Assembly (NCBI GenBank): GCA_964423745.1
Contig: CAYRGG010000005.1
Coordinates: forward strand, 1-64,000
Length of the DNA stretch: 64,000 nucleotides
Reading direction: 5' to 3'
Source: CAYRGG01 sp964423745
Lineage (GTDB): Bacteria; Pseudomonadota; Gammaproteobacteria; Competibacterales; Competibacteraceae
In this document: positions 58,661 to 64,000 of the stretch, in pieces
Position numbering within the stretch: the stretch's first letter is position 1
Layout: each line of letters opens with the position of its first letter
The notes under the pieces: generated by a model
The model's database searches: none
Told to the model about the DNA's origin: nothing
The model's input: only the letters and a program-made list of their open reading frames with translations
Position numbers and translations under genes: made by a program

Positions 58661-58902
58661 GTAGGGTTTTCCTTGTCGAGGCACTCAAACACGTTATCCA
58701 ACGGTTCGTCGAAGTCGTCGGCAATCCATATTTCACTTTCCATGGCCCCAGGCGGAGTAATTTTGCATTTGGGGGGTCTATAAGGTACTAGCCTTGCGAT
58801 GGGCACACCCGCTTTGGCGATAACAACATCCTCTCCCGAACGAACCTGCTCTAATAACTTCGAAAGTTGTGTTTTTGCATCGTGAACATTAACTAACTGC
58901 AT
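58657..58902 (-). CDS. Phd/YefM-family antitoxin
   Basis: An 81-aa antitoxin: MQLVNVHDAKTQLSKLLEQV, then EDVVIAKAGVPIARLVPYRP, the Phd/YefM DNA-binding fold, and a C-terminal arm (IWIADDFDEPLDNVFECLD). It is complete, but its PIN toxin downstream is a stub. The region 58903-59099 is AT-rich and holds its promoter. Confidence 0.85.
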   Translation of the reverse strand: MQLVNVHDAKTQLSKLLEQVRSGEDVVIAKAGVPIARLVPYRPPKCKITPPGAMESEIWIADDFDEPLDNVFECLDKENPT

Positions 58903-59099
58903 AGCTTATCCTTACAATGAAATAAAAATTTCAACTTAGCTAAGCTATAGTTTAGTTTTTTTTGATGCTATCGACAAACTGACACTAATAAAAATCGATT
59001 AACACGAACTCTTGGCTATGTCGATACAGGTTCAACGAAAGTAGTTAAGGTTAACTTCGGCTGTACGTGCTGACGCAACATGCAGCATCTTCTCCTATA

Positions 59100-59813
59100 T
59101 CACGCTCCCATGCCGCCATCGATGGTGTGCATGGCACCGGTGACAATAGCGGCTTCTGGTCCTACTAGATAGGCCACCATACCGGCAACCTCTTCCGGCT
59201 GAGCATGGCGCTTGATGGCCATAAATGAATGCATGAGGTCTTTCATAGGGCCATCTGCGGGATTCATATCGGTGTTAACGGGTCCGGGTTGAACGCTGTT
59301 GACGGTGATATTGCGATCCCCAAAATCCCGCGCTAGACCGCGTACCATACCTTGAACAGCGGATTTGGTGAGGGCATAGGCGGCCCCTCCTGGGAATGGC
59401 ATGCGGTCGCCATTGACGGAACCGATGATCACGATGCGGCCACTGTCATTCATGTACCGAGCAGCTTCCACCGAGGCGTGATAAGGACTGCGGACGTTGA
59501 TGTCGATCATACGGTCTACAGCATCGGGATCAATCTCTAAGGCGTGTCCTAACAGAGCAACACCCGCATTAACAATAAGCATGTCAAGCGGCCCTTGATT
59601 GGCAATGAACTGAGTGACTGCTTTGCGGTCGGCACTGTCCACCTGCACAGCTACCGCCCCTGTGTTACTGGCCAATGTTTCTGCCGCTTCTTGGGAACCG
59701 CTATAAGTAAACGTGATGGCCGCACCCTCAGCGGCTAGTCGTGTCACAATAGCTGCGCCAATGCCACGGCTGCCACCAAGTATAAGGGCTTTTTTACCTT
59801 TAAGTGTCGTCAT
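59100..59813 (-). CDS. SDR-family oxidoreductase
   Basis: A 237-aa short-chain dehydrogenase: LILGGSRGIGAAIVTRLA (cofactor), LIVNAGVALLG (NAG), IVIIGSVNGDRMPFPGGAAY and ALTKSAVQG (Ser, Tyr, Lys), NSVQPGPVNTDMNP. It is divergent from a LysR gene at 60041 and resembles BdcA/FabG-like regulators or dehydrogenases that are controlled by such LysR neighbours. Substrate not predictable. Confidence 0.92.
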   Translation of the reverse strand: MTTLKGKKALILGGSRGIGAAIVTRLAAEGAAITFTYSGSQEAAETLASNTGAVAVQVDSADRKAVTQFIANQGPLDMLIVNAGVALLGHALEIDPDAVDRMIDINVRSPYHASVEAARYMNDSGRIVIIGSVNGDRMPFPGGAAYALTKSAVQGMVRGLARDFGDRNITVNSVQPGPVNTDMNPADGPMKDLMHSFMAIKRHAQPEEVAGMVAYLVGPEAAIVTGAMHTIDGGMGA

Positions 59814-59853
59814 GGGTGTGTTCCTCTTGGCTGGATGAATAAGACTGAGTCAT

Positions 59854-59974
59854 GACTTACGCAAAAACAGGACTTGGGTAGCTCGTGCAAGAAGTGTTGG
59901 CGGCCTGGATGGCCGTCGTCAAGCCCACAGGGACGTGTTTACGGCGTCTTCTGGAACGAGCTGCGTAAGTCCTG
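59854..59974. mobile_element. MITE-like inverted-repeat element
   Basis: Perfect 10-bp ends GACTTACGCA (59854-59863) and TGCGTAAGTC (59962-59971), with a longer imperfect pair CAGGACTTGGGTAGCTCGT (59868) and ACGAGCTGCGTAAGTCCTG (59956). The interior has palindromic GGCCTGGATGGCC and CAGGGACGTGTTTACGGCGT, partly shared with 6580-6620. No coding capacity. It lies between two divergent genes. Confidence 0.6.
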
Positions 59975-60040
59975 TGAGTAATATCATAAGTTCGATATGA
60001 CTGGATTTGAATCGGATAAAACTGAAGTTATTATTCAACT

Positions 60041-60946
60041 ATGCCGAATAAAACCACCATCGATCAATGGCGTGCCCTCATCGCTTTTGCTGATGCGGGC
60101 ACCTATGCCGGTGCTGCTCAGCATTTGCATCGCTCACCATCGGCGGTATTTGATGCTTTAAAACAATTGTCTGAACGTCTTGATGTGATGTTGATTCGCA
60201 GCGAGGGACGACAAAGTCAATTAACCGAAGAAGGTTTGGCTTTACTGCGCCGGGCACGGCGCATTAACCGTGAACTGGATCAACTGGAACAGCTCGCCGG
60301 AGATTTTAAAGTAGGCTGGGAAGCGGAAATTGGTTTGGCGATGGAACTCATCTTTCCTTCGGACTGGTTGCGAGACGTATTGCGCCAGTTTGAACCTGAG
60401 GCACGTTCAACCCATTTGCAATTGCATGAAACTGCTTTGAGCGCCACTGTACAGCTGTTAACGGAACGCCAGGTGGATTTGGCCGTGTTACCGGATGTGC
60501 CCACGGGTTTTATCGGACGTGCATTAACAACCATTCCGTTAGTGGCAGTGGCAAACCCCCAGCACCCGCTTCACCAGAGCGAAGCTCCCATTCGTCTGGA
60601 TGACCTGGCTACCGAACGCCAGATGGTCATTCGCGATCCAGGCTCGTCACCCATTGATGCCGGTTGGCTGGTGGGCGAAAAGCGTTGGACGGTCAGTGAT
60701 ATGCGGCGTCGCATCGAGTGTGTCGTCGACGGCCTTGGCTTTGCGTGGCTGCCTGAGCCTATGATTGCAGATCTATTGGCTAGCGGTAAACTCAAACGAC
60801 TGCAGCTTCGCGAAGGCGCTTACCGGATGGTTCCCCTTTATCTTGTGTTTGCTGACCGGGACAAAGCAGGGCCGGGCGTACTCAAGTTAGCCGATATCAT
60901 CACTGACATCTGTGCGGCCAAGGGTGCAAAGGTCTGTAGTGCTTGA
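60041..60946 (+). CDS. LysR-family transcriptional regulator
   Basis: A 301-aa LysR regulator: helix-turn-helix TIDQWRALIAFADAGTYAGA, AQHLHRSPSAVFDALKQLSE, followed by an effector domain (IGLAMELIFPSDWLRDVLRQ, VDGLGFAWLPEPMIADLLA). Divergently oriented to the SDR gene at 59813, its probable target. The MITE-like element lies between them. Upstream bases 60000-60035 are AT-rich. Confidence 0.9.
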   Translation: MPNKTTIDQWRALIAFADAGTYAGAAQHLHRSPSAVFDALKQLSERLDVMLIRSEGRQSQLTEEGLALLRRARRINRELDQLEQLAGDFKVGWEAEIGLAMELIFPSDWLRDVLRQFEPEARSTHLQLHETALSATVQLLTERQVDLAVLPDVPTGFIGRALTTIPLVAVANPQHPLHQSEAPIRLDDLATERQMVIRDPGSSPIDAGWLVGEKRWTVSDMRRRIECVVDGLGFAWLPEPMIADLLASGKLKRLQLREGAYRMVPLYLVFADRDKAGPGVLKLADIITDICAAKGAKVCSA

Positions 60947-61035
60947 CCTAGTGTCTATTTGCAAAACCTAGCAGTTGAAATCCAGTGCAAGAATTGTAAT
61001 AGTTTTAGTCTTATTATTCTTTGGCGTCGCTACGC

Positions 61036-61518
61036 TTATTCTGCTTCAGCGACGGGTGAATTAGGAAACCACGGCTCTAGTAGCTGTTGTTCCGAATAGG
61101 GACAGGCGACAGGAAAGGTTTTTATTGGCAATCCGGTCTCCGCCGCCGCATCCCGATGCGCCTTGCTGTAGAGACTCTCAAGCACATGGCTGATACGTGG
61201 GCGTAGGCTGGGTGACTGCTCAAGTAATAGTTCAAGTTCGGCTCGCTGAGTATTCAGTGTTATCCGCCAGGATGAGCTGCGGCGCTGAGTTTGATACTGC
61301 CACATTAATAGGTGCAGGAGAACAACACGAAGGCGGCTTGCCAACTCGCGCTGCAAACTCTTGCCCATATCATCGATTTCCTCAATTAAATGGTCAATAT
61401 CTAGCTCCTGGAAACGGCCCTCGCGCAAAAACTCCAGCTGCCGCGATAACCAAGCCGCAAAATCAGTCTCGTAGGCTGCATGAGATAGTTTTGGTTTTGT
61501 TTGAATGATCTCAGTCAC
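61036..61518 (-). CDS. DUF29 family protein (paralogue)
   Basis: A 160-aa DUF29 protein: YETDFAAWLSRQLEFLREGR, FQELDIDHLIEEIDDMGKSL, LLMWQYQTQRRSSSWRITLN and VACPYSEQQLLEPWFP. It shares the family blocks with 17833-18285 but is clearly diverged, so it is not a recent copy. No function is known. It is flanked by unrelated genes. Confidence 0.88.
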   Translation of the reverse strand: MTEIIQTKPKLSHAAYETDFAAWLSRQLEFLREGRFQELDIDHLIEEIDDMGKSLQRELASRLRVVLLHLLMWQYQTQRRSSSWRITLNTQRAELELLLEQSPSLRPRISHVLESLYSKAHRDAAAETGLPIKTFPVACPYSEQQLLEPWFPNSPVAEAE

Positions 61519-61617
61519 TTAGCACCCATTTAATGAGCATGAATATATTAAACCAATTGCTTTGTAGACTTACGTACATTCTTAATCTTACCTCAGCCAA
61601 CGGTTATTTTGTACTGG

Positions 61618-62256
61618 TCACGTCGCCTCGCTGGCCTGCGCTTCCCGGTCGATACGTAATTCCTGCAAAGCCTGGCGGATGATCAAATAGGCCGAACGCA
61701 GAAACAAGCTTGCCATTACCCCAGCCACCAATAGATCAGGCCAGGCACTGGCGGTAAACCAGACAGCGCCGGCAGCTCCGATCACGGCTAGATTACCAAT
61801 GGCGTCATTACGGCTGCACAACCAAACCGAACGCACATTGGCGTCACCGTCGCGGAAACGATAAAGGATCAATACACTGGCCATATTAGCCGCCAAAGCT
61901 AACACGCCAATACCACTCATTATGACGGCGACCGGCGTCTCTAGGATGAGTACTTGATAAACCGTTGAACCCAGAACCCATAGTCCCATTGCCGCCAAAC
62001 TCAAACCCTTGAACAACGCAGCCCGTGCTCGCCAGGTTAAGCTATGACCAATAACAAATAGGCTTAACCCATAGGTAAGGGTATCGCCAAAAAAATCCAG
62101 GGCATCAGCTAACAAGGCTTGTGAGTTAGCGGCAATACCGGCTGTCATCTCTACTTGAAACATCACGCCGTTGATAACAATAACGGCCCATAGCGCCCGG
62201 CGATAGCGCTGGGATGCACCATCGAATTTGGCATCATGGGAACAACAGCCACTCAT
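61618..62256 (-). CDS. Cation diffusion facilitator (short CzcD-like)
   Basis: A 212-aa transporter with six transmembrane segments. The paired metal-site motifs are DALDFFGDTLTYG (helix 2) and SRNDAIGNLAVI (helix 5), CDF-like with Asp residues retained. The usual C-terminal cytoplasmic domain is absent. It starts with a possible metal-binding SGCCSHDAKFD. It is divergent from a CadR-like regulator, so it probably exports divalent metals such as Cd, Zn, Co or Pb. An operator lies between the two genes. Confidence 0.88.
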   Translation of the reverse strand: MSGCCSHDAKFDGASQRYRRALWAVIVINGVMFQVEMTAGIAANSQALLADALDFFGDTLTYGLSLFVIGHSLTWRARAALFKGLSLAAMGLWVLGSTVYQVLILETPVAVIMSGIGVLALAANMASVLILYRFRDGDANVRSVWLCSRNDAIGNLAVIGAAGAVWFTASAWPDLLVAGVMASLFLRSAYLIIRQALQELRIDREAQASEAT

Positions 62257-62318
62257 AAAAATCTCCTAATCAAAGATGACGTAATGGGACTTTTTGCAAG
62301 CATTGTTGTGTATTAAAA

Positions 62319-62339
62319 ACCCTCTAGTTACTATAGGGT
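62319..62339. promoter_or_regulatory. MerR-type operator
   Basis: ACCCTCTAGTTACTATAGGG followed by T is a 21-bp imperfect dyad (ACCCT / AGGGT ends) located between the divergent CDF and CadR genes. Its dyad position relative to the two genes is typical of MerR-family operators that span a 19-20 bp promoter spacer. Confidence 0.72.
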
Positions 62340-62366
62340 CAAGGCTTTTATTTGAGGGTAGTGATT

Positions 62367-62825
62367 ATGCGTATCGGAGAAATTGCTAAACTAACGGGCT
62401 GCAACGTGCAAACCCTGCGCTACTATGAGGCTGAGGGTTTGCTAGCAGCGCCTGCACGCACGTCATCGGGTTATAGAGACTATTCCAACGCCCACGCTGA
62501 GCGGCTCAACTTTATTCGCCACTGCCGTTCTCTAGATATGTCGTTAACCGAAATCAAACAGCTGCTTAACTTTTGCGACGCCACAGAAACAGCCTGTGCT
62601 GACGTTAATCATTTGATAGATCAGCACATCGGCCAAGTTGAACAACGCATCACCGCGCTACAGCAGCTAAAGGAGCAGTTGGTGGCTCTGCGCCGAACGT
62701 GCAATAGCAATGTCGAGGGTAATAAATGCGGCATACTAAAAACGTTGACGGCTGCCGCTGACGGCAAGCACTGCCCTTGTCATAACTTCGCTCAAGGGGC
62801 TCTTAGGTCTGATAAGCTGTTTTAA
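62367..62825 (+). CDS. MerR-family regulator, Cd/Pb-responsive (CadR-like)
   Basis: A 152-aa MerR regulator: MRIGEIAKLTGCNVQTLRYY, EAEGLLAAPARTSSGYRDYS, HCRSLDMSLTEIKQLLNFCD, and a Cys in ATETACADVN. The C-terminus ends in HCPCHNFAQG, a His/Cys-rich metal-binding tail as in CadR. It is expected to activate the divergent CDF gene on metal binding. The start at 62367 was chosen over 62352 by homology to MerR N-termini. The stop overlaps an inverted repeat. Confidence 0.88.
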   Translation: MRIGEIAKLTGCNVQTLRYYEAEGLLAAPARTSSGYRDYSNAHAERLNFIRHCRSLDMSLTEIKQLLNFCDATETACADVNHLIDQHIGQVEQRITALQQLKEQLVALRRTCNSNVEGNKCGILKTLTAAADGKHCPCHNFAQGALRSDKLF

Positions 62826-62955
62826 AATCTGCTCATGTCCGCCGACTCGGCGTTGCAGCACCTTCTCCGCTGCTCATTTACCTTATGTAAACTGCGCTGC
62901 TCGAAGGCACTGCGCCTTGATTCAGCGAACCTATGCGGGTTTTTAAAACAGCTTC
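62814..62955. repeat. Element bounded by 14-bp perfect inverted repeats
   Basis: AAGCTGTTTTAAAA (62814-62827) and TTTTAAAACAGCTT (62942-62955) enclose 114 bases with no coding capacity. The left end includes the cadR stop codon. It may be a MITE or a long-range terminator hairpin; inner sequence has further short palindromes (GAAGGCACTGCGCCTTGATTC). The remaining 62956-63077 region is AT-rich and shows nothing else. Confidence 0.55.
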
Positions 62956-63077
62956 TGATAATGAATAACCCGAGGCTGTCACGAAAATAGATTAGTTTTT
63001 AAGTGCCACCTTAATCCCTTGACTATCTCATCTTCCCCAAGTTCAGTGTCTCCAAAAATAATGGAGGCTGATATATA

Positions 63078-63103
63078 TTTGCAAATTATAATAGTTCGTA
63101 TTA
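63078..63103. promoter_or_regulatory. Fur-box-like site
   Basis: TTTGCAAATTATAATAGTTC followed by GTATTA. It begins with the same TTTGCAAA as the sites at 25385 and 32153. It lies about 75-95 bp before the cytochrome c peroxidase gene, so the peroxidase may be iron-regulated. Confidence 0.45.
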
Positions 63104-63174
63104 ATGTTTTCTTGTAAATGCCATTATCCGGCGTATCTTGTAAAAAGATGATAGCTAGCAGTCTCGTTTACTCC

Positions 63175-64000
63175 ATGTTTAATATGCCTTTTTTTCTTGT
63201 GTACAATGCCCGCTCTAGGGCGATAGCTGCCTTGAGTCTCCTGGCGCTTGTAGTTGTAGAAATCCCACTTGTACATGCTGAGAAACCCCTCCCGTCTCTA
63301 GAAGCCTTGGGCCAGGCGCTCTATTTCGATATCAACTTCTCGCAAAGTCGGCAAATGGCCTGCGCCACTTGCCATGCTCCCGAAGCGGGTTTTGTAGACC
63401 CTCGGGATAACCCGGTGAATCGCGCTGTGTCCACCGGCGATGACGGTCATTCTCTGGGTAATCGCAATGCCCCCACCACCAGCTATGCCCGGTTTATCCC
63501 TACCTTCCAACGCCACGCCGATGGGGAGTATCGGGGAGGGCTGTTTTGGGATGGACGCGCCGATACCCTTAAGGAGCAAGCCACGGGTCCGTTACTCAAT
63601 GCCAAGGAAATGGCCATGCTCGATACCAATATGGTGCTCCAGCGTTTGCGGGAAAATCCCGTCTATGTGGCAAGCCTCAACGCTTTTTTTGGACCCAAAG
63701 TGCTCAATGATAAAGAAAGTGCGTTTGATGCGGTCGCCGAGAGTATTGCCGCGTTTGAAAAATCGCCGCAATTCGCCACATTTGATTCCAAATACGACCG
63801 CTATCTCCGAGGAGAATACAAGATGACTCCCCAAGAGGAATTGGGTCAGGTGTTGTTTTTCTCCCAACAGTTCACCAATTGCAACCAATGCCATCAACTC
63901 AGTCGGATGCCCGGGCAAAGTAAAGAATTGTTTAGTAATTTTGAGTATCATAATATCGGCGTACCCCGTAATCCGCTTTTACCTGACCAAGGGGTGGACG
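63175..64000 (+). CDS. Di-haem cytochrome c peroxidase (3' end outside window)
   Basis: The frame from ATG 63175 (or 63184) is open to the window end: 275 residues visible. A hydrophobic signal peptide (IAALSLLALVVVEIPLVHA) is followed by PSLEALGQALYFDINFSQSR and the first haem site CATCH, then GNRNAPTTSYARF, WDGRADTLKEQATGPLLNAK, and the second haem site NCNQCHQLS. This is the MauG/CcpA-type di-haem peroxidase family, reducing hydrogen peroxide with electrons from small c-type cytochromes in the periplasm. A Fur-like site precedes it. Confidence 0.92.
   Translation, partial: MFNMPFFLVYNARSRAIAALSLLALVVVEIPLVHAEKPLPSLEALGQALYFDINFSQSRQMACATCHAPEAGFVDPRDNPVNRAVSTGDDGHSLGNRNAPTTSYARFIPTFQRHADGEYRGGLFWDGRADTLKEQATGPLLNAKEMAMLDTNMVLQRLRENPVYVASLNAFFGPKVLNDKESAFDAVAESIAAFEKSPQFATFDSKYDRYLRGEYKMTPQEELGQVLFFSQQFTNCNQCHQLSRMPGQSKELFSNFEYHNIGVPRNPLLPDQGVD

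Noticed and set aside
63592..63951. 119-codon minus-strand frame at the window end
   Set aside because: Antisense to the di-haem cytochrome c peroxidase, whose CATCH and NQCH haem motifs fix the coding strand.
1..64000. tRNA, rRNA, riboswitch and CRISPR candidates
   Set aside because: Nothing with cloverleaf, rRNA-like or repeat-spacer structure was recognised by eye; a covariance search would be needed to exclude small RNAs.

Overview
The window looks like chromosomal DNA of a gammaproteobacterium, probably marine or otherwise iron-limited. This rests on protein families (FecI/FecR/STN-type TonB receptors, the DUF3649-PepSY-DUF3325 iron operon, nickel superoxide dismutase, DUF29, DUF3016, PD40, ChaN); genus cannot be settled from sequence alone. 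One gene runs off each end, and a 100-N scaffold gap lies at 40565-40664.

The dominant theme is siderophore-iron acquisition. Four complete cell-surface signalling loci occur in the order ECF sigma (FecI type), FecR anti-sigma, STN-containing TonB-dependent receptor: 6073-1977, 13729-9642, 31768-27673 (its sigma gene carries an apparent one-base frameshift) and 45441-41350, all on the minus strand. A fifth locus on the plus strand (32285-34370) has an intact sigma gene, but its fecR and receptor are fused by a deletion. A sixth survives as an N-truncated fecR (39382-40056) and a receptor C-terminus (37824-38021). An STN-less receptor with a DUF3016 gene (22136-19316), a receptor fragment at 1-744 and a DUF3649/PepSY/DUF3325 operon (15514-17776) complete the set. 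Fur-box-like AT-rich palindromes recur in the promoter regions.

Other metabolic blocks are: a PhoA-superfamily alkaline phosphatase behind a Pho box (22799-24776); a nickel-SOD operon (uncharacterised 161-aa protein, sodN, sodX-type protease, peroxiredoxin; 25539-27570) behind a Fur-like site; an acetaldehyde-dehydrogenase-type gene with its DUF779 partner (35745-37687); a PD40 protein / M1-M28-PDZ peptidase / ChaN haem lipoprotein cluster (47375-53797); LysR-SDR-SDR-MFS (53899-57934); SDR-LysR (59100-60946); a CDF transporter with a CadR-like MerR regulator (61618-62825); and a di-haem cytochrome c peroxidase cut by the window end (63175-64000).

The second theme is toxin-antitoxin (TA) modules. 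Apparently intact ones are ParE-like (1012), RelE-like (8136), PemK-like (8942), FitAB (18458), Xre-RES (34700) and RHH-GNAT (48607). At least seven toxins are visibly broken while their antitoxin or neighbour remains: hicA 6383, vapC 25274, PIN 38409, PIN 38634, mazF/pemK 46878, PIN 57946, PIN 58544. The segment 6673-9471 has the structure of an integron-cassette cluster without a visible integrase: one convincing attC site (8647-8710), two attC-like half-degenerate sites, TA and unknown gene pairs as cargo, an exact 339-bp duplication and a second 210-225-bp repeat.

No tRNA, rRNA or CRISPR array was recognised.
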